DNA of 64,000 nucleotides from UBA1361 sp035647455 (lineage in GTDB: Bacteria; Bacillota_I; Bacilli_A; RFN20; CAG-826), in assembly GCA_035647455.1 (NCBI GenBank), contig DASRNI010000028.1, positions 1-64,000 on the forward strand. The letters run 5' to 3'. The notes beneath the pieces are model-generated. The model was not told the DNA's origin and searched no databases. It saw only the letters and a list, made by a program, of their open reading frames with translations. Made by a program: the position numbers and the translations under genes. The stretch's first letter is position 1, and each line of letters starts with the position of its first letter. This document shows positions 17,377-27,058 of this stretch, in pieces.

Positions 17377-18381
17377 ATGAAGGTTTTAATCCATTTTAAT
17401 GTTCATCGTGATAAAAAGCTTTTTGAAGCTGAGCAATTAAAGCGCCACATTATTGCGGCGTGCGAAGATTGCGCAATTAATTATGTTGAAAAACATGAAA
17501 AGAATGTTAGTATCGCTAACTTTATTAGCTTAAATCAAAGTTCAACAAATTTAATTCGCTTTTATGTTGAACGCAGCGTACCGACGTTGCTTTGGATGTT
17601 TTACGCTAATACTGACGCTGATGCAGAAATTATAAAGACACGAAAAAACGGTGAAAAGTATATCCCGAAAAGCCGGTTAGCTTTAATTAATATGATGGAT
17701 GCAATTATCGTCCCCAGCAATGAAGCAAAGCTTTACTTATGGAAACTCAAAGTAAGAATTCCGGTATTCATCGCCCGTAACGGCGTTAAAGAAGATTACT
17801 ATAACAACTTAAAAAAAATCGGTAAAGAACCATTTGTCCGCTATTTTCGGATTGATGAAAAGCAAAAATATGTTGTTTCTGTCGTTCCAATAAACAAGCG
17901 CCGCGAAAAGTTACAATTACTCAATAAGCTTGCAAAAAGCGTACCAAACCACAACTTTTATGTGTTTGTAAGTGCTAAAAACACCGTTTTCAGCAAGATG
18001 AAGTTACGACGGCTTGATCGCTATACTGCCCGGAACTTAATTGTTTCACCGATTGTCCGCGAAGATGTTTATCGTTCCGGTCTTTACGGTGCGAGTTACT
18101 TCCTTGATAGTGGTGACGATAAGTTTGGTCTTATGTCACTCGTCGAAGTTATTGCCGCGAAAACGCCGGTGATTATTGAAGAAAAAGCGGCGTTTCTTGA
18201 TATTCTACAAAAGGAAAGCGCATATTTTAGAGTTGGGTACGAAGAAATTCGTGATGTTTTGCTCAGTAATGCTGATAGTAATGATAAAATTGCAGCGGCA
18301 ATTCGTTACACAACGAAAAACACACGGGCAAACTTTACAAACGCTGTTTGTGAATTATTTACAAAAATTTATCATCGTTAA
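17377..18381 (+). CDS. Glycosyltransferase-like protein (GT-B, group 1 type)
   Basis: A 334-residue soluble protein starting one base after the gyrA stop; the frame runs back into gyrA but nothing upstream of 17377 is conserved. The C-terminal half resembles a group 1 glycosyltransferase: VSVVPINKRREKLQLLNKLA, and DSGDDKFGLMSLVEVIAAKTPVI, which matches the EGFGLxxLEAMAxGxPVI sugar-nucleotide motif. The N-terminal half has an AIIVPSNEAKLYL segment typical of GT4 enzymes. Substrate is unknown; lipid or wall sugar transfer is a guess. No Shine-Dalgarno is seen, so translation probably relies on coupling to gyrA. Confidence 0.6.
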   Translation: MKVLIHFNVHRDKKLFEAEQLKRHIIAACEDCAINYVEKHEKNVSIANFISLNQSSTNLIRFYVERSVPTLLWMFYANTDADAEIIKTRKNGEKYIPKSRLALINMMDAIIVPSNEAKLYLWKLKVRIPVFIARNGVKEDYYNNLKKIGKEPFVRYFRIDEKQKYVVSVVPINKRREKLQLLNKLAKSVPNHNFYVFVSAKNTVFSKMKLRRLDRYTARNLIVSPIVREDVYRSGLYGASYFLDSGDDKFGLMSLVEVIAAKTPVIIEEKAAFLDILQKESAYFRVGYEEIRDVLLSNADSNDKIAAAIRYTTKNTRANFTNAVCELFTKIYHR

Positions 18382-18414
18382 ACGTAGTTTTAACGAAATA
18401 AGATAAAATGAAAT

Positions 18415-18625
18415 TGTTCAAAGAAGAGGCAAAGTAATAATTGTTCGCCTTAAAGTGAGTTACTGTTAGTGCGAAAGTAATAGTGCGAAGGTTATGAATT
18501 CCACCTCGGAGAACGAACTTAACCGTTCCGTTAGTTGGCGTTAAAAACTCAGTAAAGGTGTGCTAAAAGCACATGAATTTAGGTGGCACCACGGTAAAAC
18601 GTCCTAAAGAGGGCGTTTTATTTTG
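18415..18625 (+). promoter_or_regulatory. T-box leader controlling serS
   Basis: The 5' leader of serS has the T-box core AGGTGGCACCACGG (18581-18594), which binds the tRNA acceptor end. An 8-bp terminator hairpin (AACGTCCT with AGGGCGTT, 18598-18605 and 18610-18617) and a T-rich run follow. Upstream is a long stem I region; GAATTCCACC near 18497 could present a UCC serine codon as the specifier, though I could not fold it fully. Uncharged tRNA-Ser should stabilise the antiterminator and turn serS on. Confidence 0.92.
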
Positions 18626-18643
18626 TCTAAAGGAGGAGAGACG

Positions 18644-19924
18644 ATGATTGATATTAATTTAATTCGTGAACACCCAGAAAAAGTTCGCGAAGCATTAAAG
18701 AAAAAGGGTTGGGATTTTGATGCGAGGTATTTTCTCGCGCTGGACGTTGAACGGCGCAAAATACGCACAGAAGTTGAAGCAACTAAAGCGCAAATTAGAA
18801 AACTTAGTGAAGAAGTTCCGAAAATTAAAAAGGCTGGCGGCGATGTTGCGGTAATTTTTAAAGAAGTAAAAGCTTTAAAAGACGAAAATAGTGTGAAAGA
18901 AGCAAAATTGCAAAAGCTTGATGCTGAAGTAATGGCGATACTAGTCGACTTACCAAATATGCCTGATCAAGATTTGTTGCCAGGCGGAAAAGAAAACAAC
19001 GAAAGAGTTTATGTTTTTGGAACGATACCTAAATTTACGTTTAAACCAAAAGATCACGTGGAATTAGCAGAATCTTTAGAACTAATTGATTATAAACGCG
19101 CGGCGAAGATTTCCGGAGCTGGAACATGGATTTATAAAGGTGTTGGTGCCGAACTTGAGTGGGCATTATTAAATTACTTTATGCAAACACACTTAAAAGC
19201 AAATTATGAAATGATTTTACCACCACATATATTAAACGAAGAAAGCGGCTTTACAGCGGGACAATTCCCGAAATTTGCCGATGATGTTTTCTGGCTTGAA
19301 GGTGTTGAGCCGCGCAAGTTTTTATTACCAACTTCAGAAACTGCCCTTGTTAACTATCACCGTAATGAAATATTGACGGAAAAAGAATTACCGAAAAAGT
19401 ATTTTTCATATACACCGTGTTATCGTAAGGAAGCGGGCAGTTATGGTACGGAAGAGCGCGGAATGATTCGTGGATACCAATTTAATAAAGTTGAAATATT
19501 CCAATTTGCGAGCGATAAAAACTCGGAAGAGATTTTTAATGAAATGGTCGATCATGTTAAAGCGTTAGTTGAAGCGTTAGGATTACATTTCCAAGTTTCA
19601 AAACTAGCAGCGGGTGATTGTTCCCATTCAATGGCTCGAACTTATGACGTCGAAGTTTATATTCCCTCAATGGATACGTACAAAGAAGTAAGTAGCGTTA
19701 GCAACGCCCGCAGCTATCAAGCGCGTCGCGGAATGGTGCGTTATCGTGAAACAGAAAGTGGACAAATTCGTTACATTCATACGTTAAACGGGTCAGGTTT
19801 AGCAACTTCACGCTTAATTCCAGCTATTTTAGAGCAATTTCAACAAGAAAACGGCTCAGTTATTATCCCTGAAGTGCTTCGCCCGTACTTAGGCGGTCGC
19901 AAAGTACTCGAAATCAAAGGTTAA
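18644..19924 (+). CDS. serS: Seryl-tRNA synthetase
   Basis: Class II synthetase charging tRNA-Ser. It has an N-terminal coiled-coil arm (about residues 25-105), motif 2 in YRKEAGSYGTEERGMIRGYQ and motif 3 in LNGSGLATSRLIPAILE. I chose the ATG at 18644, 6 bp after AGGAGGAG, over a TTG at 18623 that lies in the terminator tail. Length 426 is normal. Expression is set by the T-box just upstream. Confidence 0.97.
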   Translation: MIDINLIREHPEKVREALKKKGWDFDARYFLALDVERRKIRTEVEATKAQIRKLSEEVPKIKKAGGDVAVIFKEVKALKDENSVKEAKLQKLDAEVMAILVDLPNMPDQDLLPGGKENNERVYVFGTIPKFTFKPKDHVELAESLELIDYKRAAKISGAGTWIYKGVGAELEWALLNYFMQTHLKANYEMILPPHILNEESGFTAGQFPKFADDVFWLEGVEPRKFLLPTSETALVNYHRNEILTEKELPKKYFSYTPCYRKEAGSYGTEERGMIRGYQFNKVEIFQFASDKNSEEIFNEMVDHVKALVEALGLHFQVSKLAAGDCSHSMARTYDVEVYIPSMDTYKEVSSVSNARSYQARRGMVRYRETESGQIRYIHTLNGSGLATSRLIPAILEQFQQENGSVIIPEVLRPYLGGRKVLEIKG

Positions 19925-19930
19925 TTATTG

Positions 19931-19936
19931 TATAAT
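19931..19936 (+). promoter_or_regulatory. -10 element of the SRP RNA promoter
   Basis: Perfect TATAAT just after the serS stop; the predicted start of transcription (about 19943) coincides with the first base of the SRP RNA stem. Confidence 0.65.
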
Positions 19937-19942
19937 AATTAT

Positions 19943-20025
19943 GCCATCGCGATGATTGTTATTCGAACCAGGTCAGGACGGGAACGGAGCAGCCTTAAGA
20001 TGTACAGTCATGTGCGGTGGTTTTG
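19943..20025 (+). ncRNA. ffs: Signal recognition particle RNA, small (4.5S-like) form
   Basis: The conserved domain IV is seen as GGTCAGGAC, a GGAA loop and CGGAGCAGCC (around 19971-19994). The ends pair: GCCATCGC (19943-19950) with GCGGTGGT (20014-20021), followed by a short T-rich tail. About 83 nt leaves no room for the Alu domain of Bacillus scRNA, so this is the short type. The tadA start codon comes only 6-9 bases later, and scr next to tadA matches the Bacillus neighbourhood. Confidence 0.93.
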
Positions 20026-20030
20026 TTTCA

Positions 20031-20495
20031 ATGATGAATGACGAAAAATATATGCGCCTTGCCTTAGTTCAGGCGCACAAAGCAAAGCGAAAAGATGAGG
20101 TTCCCGTTGGTGCGGTGATTGTTTGTGATGGCAAGGTTATCGCAAAAGCATATAACAAGCGGGAAAAAACGAATGACCCTTTAGGTCATGCCGAACTGCG
20201 TACAATTAAGCAGGCAAGTCGTAAACTTAAAGCATGGCGCCTTGTTAATTGTGACTTATATGTCACACTTGAACCATGCATAATGTGTGCCGGCGCTATT
20301 ATGTGGAGTAGGTTCCGGCGTGTAGTTTATGGAGCTACAGATAAAAAGGGTGGCGCTCTTGGTGGTGCCCTAAATATATTTGAAGAGAAGGCGGTTAACC
20401 ACATTCCTGAGATTACTGGTGGGGTACTTGCCGAAGAAGCAAGCTTACTTCTCTCGGACTTTTTTCAGAAAAAACGGGAAACAAACAAGCAATAA
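20031..20495 (+). CDS. tadA: tRNA-specific adenosine deaminase TadA
   Basis: Deaminates A34 to inosine in the anticodon of tRNA-Arg. The zinc and catalytic motifs are HAELRTI and EPCIMCAGA, and the fold begins YMRLALVQAHKA as usual. There are two possible ATGs (20031 and 20034); the longer frame upstream is only the SRP RNA. About 154 residues, normal length. No strong ribosome site is seen: the nearest purine stretch, GCGGTGG, belongs to the end of the SRP RNA. Confidence 0.95.
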   Translation: MMNDEKYMRLALVQAHKAKRKDEVPVGAVIVCDGKVIAKAYNKREKTNDPLGHAELRTIKQASRKLKAWRLVNCDLYVTLEPCIMCAGAIMWSRFRRVVYGATDKKGGALGGALNIFEEKAVNHIPEITGGVLAEEASLLLSDFFQKKRETNKQ

Positions 20496-20510
20496 AGGTA
20501 GGTAGATATT

Positions 20511-23114
20511 ATGTTAAAGTTAATAAATATACATAAGGATTATTATGTCAACAAACGACCGTTACACGTTTTAAAAGGAATTGATTTAACTTTTCCTAAA
20601 CAACAATATGTAACGATTCTTGGTCCGTCAGGATGTGGAAAAACAACGCTTTTAAATTTAATTGGTGGACTTGATAAATACACAAGTGGTGACTTGATCA
20701 TTGAAGGTAAAAGCACAAAAGAATTTAAAGATAGCGATTGGGATGCTTACCGGAACCATAGTGTTGGTTTTGTTTTCCAAAGTTATAATTTAATTGCACA
20801 CTTTAGCGTCCTTGAAAACGTTGAAATCTCCTTAACATTAACCGGTATATCTCCGCAAGAACGCCGCCAAAGAGCGATTGATGCCTTAATTGAAGTAGGT
20901 TTAGAAGAAGAAATTTATAAAAAGTCAAATCAACTTTCCGGTGGGCAAATGCAACGTGTTGCGATTGCGCGAGCAATTGTTAATAACCCAAGTATTATTC
21001 TTGCTGACGAGCCAACTGGAGCTCTTGATACAAAAACAAGTGGCCAAGTACTAGACATTTTAAAAGAAGTTAGTAAAACAAGATTAGTTATAATGGTGTC
21101 GCATAACGAAAAATTAGCCCAAGCTTATAGCGACCGAATTATCCGCATGGTTGACGGAAAAATTACGAGTGACAGTTTACCAGGCAAAGTTAAAGAAGTC
21201 GTCATAGATGAAGAAGTTACTGAAGAAAAAGTAAAAGGAACAGCAATGTCGTTCCCAACCGCACTTCGCAGTAGTTATAAAAACATTTTAACGAAAAAAG
21301 GTCGCACAATTTTGACGGCACTTGCTGGATCACTTGGAATTATTGGAATCGGTCTTGTTTCTGCGGTAAGTAACGGATTTCAAAATTATATTGACCGGAT
21401 GGAGCAAGAGACGATGGCGTCTTATCCAATGGCGGTATTATCGCAATCAATTAGCTTAGAAGCTGGCTTTCAACATCCAAACGTTGATGAAAAATATCCA
21501 GATATCGAAGAAATTAAAGTGTATGACCGCTCTGACCGTGAAGCGCAAGGTCTGACATTTGAATATAACATTATTAATGAGGAAGTAATTGAATTTGCTA
21601 AATCTTTAAAGGATGACGATCTTGCTTCAAGTATTCTTGTTAATTATCCGAATAAAATGCGCGTTATTTATGAAGGGCCGGTTGCAGGAGAGTACGGTTT
21701 TGTTGACCGCGTTGACCGATTAAGTGGTATAACGCCACTCCCAACCGGGAACTTTACGCAAATGCCGGGTGACAAGGACTACGTTCTTGAGTTTTATGAT
21801 TTGCTTGGTGGTGAAGAAGCGCGGTTTCCAGAAAATGAAAACGAAGTTGTCCTTGTAATCGACGCATACAATAAAATATCATTACAAACATTAACAGACT
21901 TAGGAATATTAGGCCGGGCAGATCGAACTGAGCTGATTGCTTTTAGCGATATTATTGGCCATGAATTTAAAGCGCTCGCTAACGACGAGTTTTATACCGA
22001 TAGTGGTCATGAGAACAAAATTGCCGAATTAGATATTCTTACAATGCAAGTTCAAAAAGAAATAAAAACATTTTTCGCACCAAATCAAGCTGGTTTAAAA
22101 CAAAGGTATGAAGATGATGCAGTTGGTGTTAAATTGAATATTACCGGGATTTTACGGCCAAAGAAAAATATTCAATTAAGTTTAATTCCGGCCGGAATTG
22201 CCTACACAAACGAATTAAGTGACAAAATGCAAACACTTAACGCAAGTAACGAAATTGGTAAAGCGGCAATAAACAATCTTGCTATTACTGAATTGCCGGA
22301 TTTCGAATCAATGGAAAATTTAAACGACTTGATGCGCGTTTTTAAATTTTATTCGCCTTACGCTCGTTCAGATGGAAAATTAACCGAGTTAACAGCAGCA
22401 GAATTTTTACAAATTGGGAAAGATGTTGGTGCATTAGCAAAAGACTTAGAACTTTCGCCTTTGTTAGGCGAGGAGTTTGAAACGATGATTAGGGGTTTTT
22501 TCACACTAAACTTTAGTCCAGCCGAATCGATTGCGATTTTCCCTAAAGATTCTGCAAGTAAAAAACTCATTAAAGATAAGTTTGCCGAGTATAACGCCAA
22601 AATGATTAGTGACCACGGACCGGAGATGGGCGAACTTTATAAAATAAAACTTTTTGATGCTGTTGAAGTAGTCACTGATTCTCTGGCAACGATGATTGAT
22701 ATTATTTCGATTGTTTTAATTGTCTTTACGAGTATATCGCTTGTAGTGTCGGGTTTCTTAATTGGCATTATCACATATGTTTCGGTAATTGAACGGACGA
22801 AAGAGATTGGAATACTCCGTGCTATTGGTGCACGAAAGAAAGACGTTTCCCGCTTATTTAATGCAGAAACATTTATTATCGGCCTTCTTGCTGGGCTCAT
22901 TGGTGTTGTTTCAACTTATATTCTTTCGATTCCGATCAATTTGGTTTTAAATTACGTTTTCCCTGATCAAGGAATTGGTCAAATTGCCTTTCTTGCGCCA
23001 TTAACCGGACTATTCCTGATTGCTTTTAATATATCTCTTACCGTTGTTGCGGGTCTTATCCCGAGTAGAATGGCGGCAAATAAAGATCCTGTCGTCGCCT
23101 TAAGAACAGAATAA
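20511..23114 (+). CDS. ABC transporter, ATPase fused to FtsX-type permease (MacB-like)
   Basis: A single 867-residue protein. Residues 1-230 form a LolD/MacB-type ATPase: Walker A GPSGCGKTT, signature LSGGQMQRVAIARA, Walker B IILADEPTGALD. A first membrane helix follows at about 265-285, then a large outside domain (about 290-715) and three C-terminal helices with the FtsX segment ERTKEIGILRAIGARKKDV. Such proteins act in export or in sensing of peptides and antibiotics rather than import. Bacteria often split these parts into two genes; the fusion is seen in various Bacillota. AAGGTAGG lies before the ATG, 15 bp after tadA. Substrate unknown. Confidence 0.9.
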   Translation: MLKLINIHKDYYVNKRPLHVLKGIDLTFPKQQYVTILGPSGCGKTTLLNLIGGLDKYTSGDLIIEGKSTKEFKDSDWDAYRNHSVGFVFQSYNLIAHFSVLENVEISLTLTGISPQERRQRAIDALIEVGLEEEIYKKSNQLSGGQMQRVAIARAIVNNPSIILADEPTGALDTKTSGQVLDILKEVSKTRLVIMVSHNEKLAQAYSDRIIRMVDGKITSDSLPGKVKEVVIDEEVTEEKVKGTAMSFPTALRSSYKNILTKKGRTILTALAGSLGIIGIGLVSAVSNGFQNYIDRMEQETMASYPMAVLSQSISLEAGFQHPNVDEKYPDIEEIKVYDRSDREAQGLTFEYNIINEEVIEFAKSLKDDDLASSILVNYPNKMRVIYEGPVAGEYGFVDRVDRLSGITPLPTGNFTQMPGDKDYVLEFYDLLGGEEARFPENENEVVLVIDAYNKISLQTLTDLGILGRADRTELIAFSDIIGHEFKALANDEFYTDSGHENKIAELDILTMQVQKEIKTFFAPNQAGLKQRYEDDAVGVKLNITGILRPKKNIQLSLIPAGIAYTNELSDKMQTLNASNEIGKAAINNLAITELPDFESMENLNDLMRVFKFYSPYARSDGKLTELTAAEFLQIGKDVGALAKDLELSPLLGEEFETMIRGFFTLNFSPAESIAIFPKDSASKKLIKDKFAEYNAKMISDHGPEMGELYKIKLFDAVEVVTDSLATMIDIISIVLIVFTSISLVVSGFLIGIITYVSVIERTKEIGILRAIGARKKDVSRLFNAETFIIGLLAGLIGVVSTYILSIPINLVLNYVFPDQGIGQIAFLAPLTGLFLIAFNISLTVVAGLIPSRMAANKDPVVALRTE

Positions 23115-23140
23115 AGCATACACTCTTAATCGTTTGCGTC

Positions 23141-23161
23141 TAAATTATAGTGTATAATTTA
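23141..23161. promoter_or_regulatory. Inverted repeat over the -10 of the P-type ATPase promoter (candidate operator)
   Basis: TAAATTATA and TATAATTTA form a perfect 9-bp inverted repeat around a 3-bp GTG centre. The right arm contains the TATAAT -10 (23153-23158), 18 bp before the ATG at 23176. A repressor bound here would block RNA polymerase. Its identity is unknown; a metal sensor would suit the gene. Confidence 0.5.
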
Positions 23162-23175
23162 AGGAAGGTGGTTTT

Positions 23176-25635
23176 ATGCGTCCAGGAAAAGTAACAACAT
23201 TTATCAAGAAGTCAGAAATCCGGCTTGAAGATATTGAACGGTTTTCTCCAAAATATAATAAAGGGCTTAATCAAGAACAAGTAATTATTCGTCAAAGACA
23301 AAATTTAACGAACAAAAAAGTTAACAAAGGTGTTAAATCAGTCGCGGCGATTTTATGGACAAACCTATTCTCTTTCTTTAACGTTTTACTTTATGCGATT
23401 GCAACTGCGCTAATAATTGTTAAAGAATACGGCAGTCTCTTTTTTGTCGGAATTTTAATTTTTAATATTACAATTGGGATGATTCAAGACTTTCGAGCAC
23501 GTAAAACATTACAACAATTACAAATTTTAAACGCCCCAAGCGTAACAATTATTCGCCAAGGACTTGAAATGAATTTACGTGATGAAGATATCGTTCTTGA
23601 TGACGTGATTAAAGTTAAGCTTGGTGACCAAATCGCCGCTGATGGTATTGTTATTCAAGGGACAATTGGTGTTGATGAATCACTTTTAACAGGTGAAGCG
23701 TTGACAATTTATAAAGAAAAAGGCGCTGAAGTGCTCTCTGGCTCCTTTGTGACGAGTGGAACAGCTTATTACCGCGCTGATAAGGTAGGAAAACTTGCTT
23801 ATGCCCAAACGATTCAAATGCGGGCGCGCACTTTCCAGCGTCCAACTTCGGAACTACTTGGTGCAATTAACCGACTCTTCCGTGTGATCGGTATTTTTGT
23901 TATTGCAATCGGCGTTTTTTCAATTGCCGCAGCATATTATCAAGGCAACACATTAGTTAATAGTGTTAAATCAATTGCCGGCTCATTAGTCGGGATGATT
24001 CCTTCGGGAATGTATTTATTAACGAGTATGACGCTCGCGGTTGGTGTCATCCGGCTAGGAGCAAAGAAAACCCTTGTTAACGAAATGTACTCAATCGAAA
24101 TGCTCGCGCGTATCGACGTTTTATGTCTTGATAAAACTGGGACGATAACAGATGGGACGATGAACGTTAGTGAAGTTGTCAAGTTGCCTGGTCATGAAGA
24201 TGTTGAAGTAGGTGCGCTTGTTGCAACAATTATTAAAGCAACAAATGATAGTAACCCAACCGCAAATACACTTTTAAAGCACTTCAAAGATGAAACACAA
24301 AAACAAGCCACACTCGCTATTCCTTTTTCAAGTAGTCAAAAGTTTAGTGGTGCAGTTATTAATAACAAAACATATGTTATTGGTGCAGCAAACGCTTTAC
24401 TTGCCAATAAAGGCCATACAAATGTAAAAAAACTTGAACTACAATTTTTAAAACGCGGACTCCGTGTTTTACTTTTAGGGGTTACGGAAGAAAAGATTGA
24501 AGTCGACGTTAAACCAGCCGGAGTAATACCGTTAGCGCTGATTGTTATTCAAGACACAATCCGTAAAGAGGCGACGGAAACAATTAGATGGTTTAAAGAA
24601 AACGGTGTTAAGGTTAAAATTATTTCTGGTGACGACCCAATTAGTGTCAGCGAAATTGCCCGTCAAGTTGGGGTTCAGAACGCTGAAACGTTTATTGATT
24701 TATCAACAAACGCACTTGAAGAAGTTGAAAACGTTCATGATTATACTGTGTTTGGGCGTGTGAAACCGAATGAAAAAGAAGAGATTGTTCGTAGTTTGCA
24801 AAATGCTGGCCAAACGGTAGCAATGATTGGTGACGGTGTTAATGATGTTTTAGCACTTAAAGTTGCCGACTGTTCCATTGCAATGGGTGCAGGTAGCGGT
24901 GCTGCGCGTGGTGTTAGTCATTTGACACTCTTAGATGATAATTTTGCGACGTTGCCTTCAATTGTCGACGAAGGACGCAGGGCAATTAATAACTTACAGA
25001 AAACGTGGTCACTCTTTTTAGTTAAAACAGTTTTTGCAATTACACTTTCACTTATCTACTTAGTAGCGTCAATACTAGTAACACGCGGTTCAGGAGTTCG
25101 TTATCCGTTTGAACCGAAGAACTTATATGTTTGGGAGCTTTTTGCGATCGGAATTGCATCATTCTTCTTATCGCTACAGCCGAATAAAAATAAAGTTAGC
25201 GGAACATTAATAACTAATGTTATTAAACGCTCACTACCTGCGGGGCTGATTATTGTTTTTGCCGTGTTCTTTGTTTTCATTTTACAAAGTTTTGGGCAAA
25301 TGGTTGGCAGTGATTCCGTGTTAAATATTACTGAAGAAGCTGCGGTAACAATGGGCGTACTCACGATGAACTTCTTGAGTATGGTTGTGCTTTATCGCTT
25401 GTCATGGCCGTTTAATAAATACCGTATGAGAATGTTTATTGCGATGAGTTTTGGAGCGATTTTCCTAACGCTATTTAGCGGCTTAATCTCTCACCCTGCC
25501 TTACAGTTTTTAGGAATTAACTTACGTTCATTAGACTTAATCAAAGTTTTAATTTTAGTTGTACTTAATATTAGTGCGGCAACAATTTATATTTTAATTG
25601 ACCGCAAATTACGGGTTAAAAAAACAAAGGTATAG
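23176..25635 (+). CDS. Cation-transporting P-type ATPase (CtpE-like)
   Basis: Membrane pump driven by ATP. The A domain has LTGEA, the P domain DKTGTITDGTM with the phosphorylated Asp, and the hinge MIGDGVNDVLALKVADCSIAMG. Membrane segments occur near residues 55-95, 240-285 and in the C-terminal third. The membrane signature GMIPSGMYLLTSMTLAVGVIRL resembles CtpE-type pumps, reported to move calcium, more than heavy-metal pumps; no CPC motif or N-terminal metal-binding domain is present. Length 819. GGAAGGTGG precedes the ATG. It heads a run of closely spaced genes ending at 29350. Confidence 0.88.
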   Translation: MRPGKVTTFIKKSEIRLEDIERFSPKYNKGLNQEQVIIRQRQNLTNKKVNKGVKSVAAILWTNLFSFFNVLLYAIATALIIVKEYGSLFFVGILIFNITIGMIQDFRARKTLQQLQILNAPSVTIIRQGLEMNLRDEDIVLDDVIKVKLGDQIAADGIVIQGTIGVDESLLTGEALTIYKEKGAEVLSGSFVTSGTAYYRADKVGKLAYAQTIQMRARTFQRPTSELLGAINRLFRVIGIFVIAIGVFSIAAAYYQGNTLVNSVKSIAGSLVGMIPSGMYLLTSMTLAVGVIRLGAKKTLVNEMYSIEMLARIDVLCLDKTGTITDGTMNVSEVVKLPGHEDVEVGALVATIIKATNDSNPTANTLLKHFKDETQKQATLAIPFSSSQKFSGAVINNKTYVIGAANALLANKGHTNVKKLELQFLKRGLRVLLLGVTEEKIEVDVKPAGVIPLALIVIQDTIRKEATETIRWFKENGVKVKIISGDDPISVSEIARQVGVQNAETFIDLSTNALEEVENVHDYTVFGRVKPNEKEEIVRSLQNAGQTVAMIGDGVNDVLALKVADCSIAMGAGSGAARGVSHLTLLDDNFATLPSIVDEGRRAINNLQKTWSLFLVKTVFAITLSLIYLVASILVTRGSGVRYPFEPKNLYVWELFAIGIASFFLSLQPNKNKVSGTLITNVIKRSLPAGLIIVFAVFFVFILQSFGQMVGSDSVLNITEEAAVTMGVLTMNFLSMVVLYRLSWPFNKYRMRMFIAMSFGAIFLTLFSGLISHPALQFLGINLRSLDLIKVLILVVLNISAATIYILIDRKLRVKKTKV

Positions 25636-25638
25636 TTT

Positions 25639-26550
25639 ATGACAATAAAATTAAGTAAAGAAGTTGAAAACGCCTTAGCAAACGGAAAACCAATTATTGC
25701 GCTGGAATCGACGATTATTTCACACGGGATGCCTTATCCTGACAACGTTAAAACTGCATTAATGGTTGAAAAATTCATTCGCGAACGCGGTGCAGTTCCT
25801 GCTACAATCGCGGTGATTGCGGGTGAGATAAGGGCTGGCTTAACGGCGGACGAGATTGACGAGTTAGGAAAAAAGAAAGATGTTGTTAAAGTTTCGCGGC
25901 GCGACTTGGCTTACGTGGTTAGTCAAAAAAGGTGGGGTGGAACAACAGTAGCGGCAACAATGATCATTGCAAAACGCGCAGGGATCAAAGTCTTTGTAAC
26001 GGGCGGTATTGGTGGCGTTCACCGTGGTGCGAGCGATACGTTTGATATTTCTGCCGATTTAGATGAATTAGGTAAAACAAATATTGCTGTCGTGAGTGCT
26101 GGGCCGAAAGCAATTCTTGATTTAAATAAAACACTTGAATACTTAGAAACAAAAGGAGTGCCAATCATTGGTTATCAGACAACAAAGATGCCACTTTTTT
26201 ATACGATGAGTGAAAGTGAAGAAGTGCTTTATCGCTTTGAAGAAGCTAGTGATATCGCCACATACATTAAAGCGCACAATCAACTAAATCTGGAAAACGG
26301 TGTTTTAATCTTTAACGCAATTAGCGCTGAAGACGCTTTACCTTATACTGAAGTTGAAAACGCCATCGATCAAGCAATCAGAGAAATGAAGAGGGCGGGC
26401 ATAAGCGGGAAAGAAGAAACACCTTATTTATTAAGTAAAGTTGCAGAAATTACGAAGGGGCGAAGCTTAAAGGCAAACATCAGTCTTTTATTAAGCAATG
26501 TAGCGTTAGGTGTGGAAATTGCCAAAGCTTTAACGAATAATGAAAACTAA
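25639..26550 (+). CDS. psuG: Pseudouridine-5'-phosphate glycosidase
   Basis: Splits pseudouridine 5'-phosphate into uracil and ribose 5-phosphate. Family motifs are ALESTIISHGMPYP near the N-terminus, SRRDLAYV, GGTTVAATM and TGGIGGVHRGA. Length 303 is normal. It follows the ATPase stop by 3 bp. The usual partner kinase psuK is not in the window, so pseudouridine phosphorylation must be done elsewhere or by another enzyme. A uracil-type permease lies at 60624. Confidence 0.95.
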   Translation: MTIKLSKEVENALANGKPIIALESTIISHGMPYPDNVKTALMVEKFIRERGAVPATIAVIAGEIRAGLTADEIDELGKKKDVVKVSRRDLAYVVSQKRWGGTTVAATMIIAKRAGIKVFVTGGIGGVHRGASDTFDISADLDELGKTNIAVVSAGPKAILDLNKTLEYLETKGVPIIGYQTTKMPLFYTMSESEEVLYRFEEASDIATYIKAHNQLNLENGVLIFNAISAEDALPYTEVENAIDQAIREMKRAGISGKEETPYLLSKVAEITKGRSLKANISLLLSNVALGVEIAKALTNNEN

Positions 26551-27058
26551 GTATCGTTTAGCAGTAGCACTTAAAGCTTTAATGAAAACAACACCGCTTG
26601 ATCTTATTAGTGTGAAAACGTTAACCGAAAAGTGTGAACTAAACCGCCAAACTTTTTATTACCATTTCCGTAATCTATATGATTTATTGATGTGGATATT
26701 TTTGAATGAAAAAATCAGCACCGAAGTAGCAGACGTCAATGAAGCACTCGACGTTTTAATAACTTACTTAGAAAAAGAACATTTATTTATTGAAAACGCC
26801 TTAAATAGTGCAGCAAAAGATTTAGTGATGGAGTTTTTATTCAACAAAATATACAATATGAACTTAGTTTTGTTAAAAGACGACTCAAAAGAGATTTCAA
26901 AAAATAAAGTGCAATATCATGCTCGTTTTCTTGCCGCTGGATTAAGTAATATTATAATAACATACATAAACGAAGAACTAGATATTTCACTAGATGAAAT
27001 TTTAGCAACATATAAAGATACTTTCACAAAAACAAGACGGGAATTAAGCAATGCATAA
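26540..27058 (+). CDS. TetR/AcrR family transcriptional regulator
   Basis: 172 residues with an N-terminal TetR helix-turn-helix (about 10-50: LALISVKTLTEKC-like segment and LNRQTFYYHFRNLYDLL). The C-terminal part is the short helical type found in DhaS-like regulators. It overlaps psuG by 11 bp and the following dehydrogenase by 8 bp, so it is inside the operon and may regulate it. Ligand unknown. Confidence 0.85.
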   Translation: MKTKYRLAVALKALMKTTPLDLISVKTLTEKCELNRQTFYYHFRNLYDLLMWIFLNEKISTEVADVNEALDVLITYLEKEHLFIENALNSAAKDLVMEFLFNKIYNMNLVLLKDDSKEISKNKVQYHARFLAAGLSNIIITYINEELDISLDEILATYKDTFTKTRRELSNA

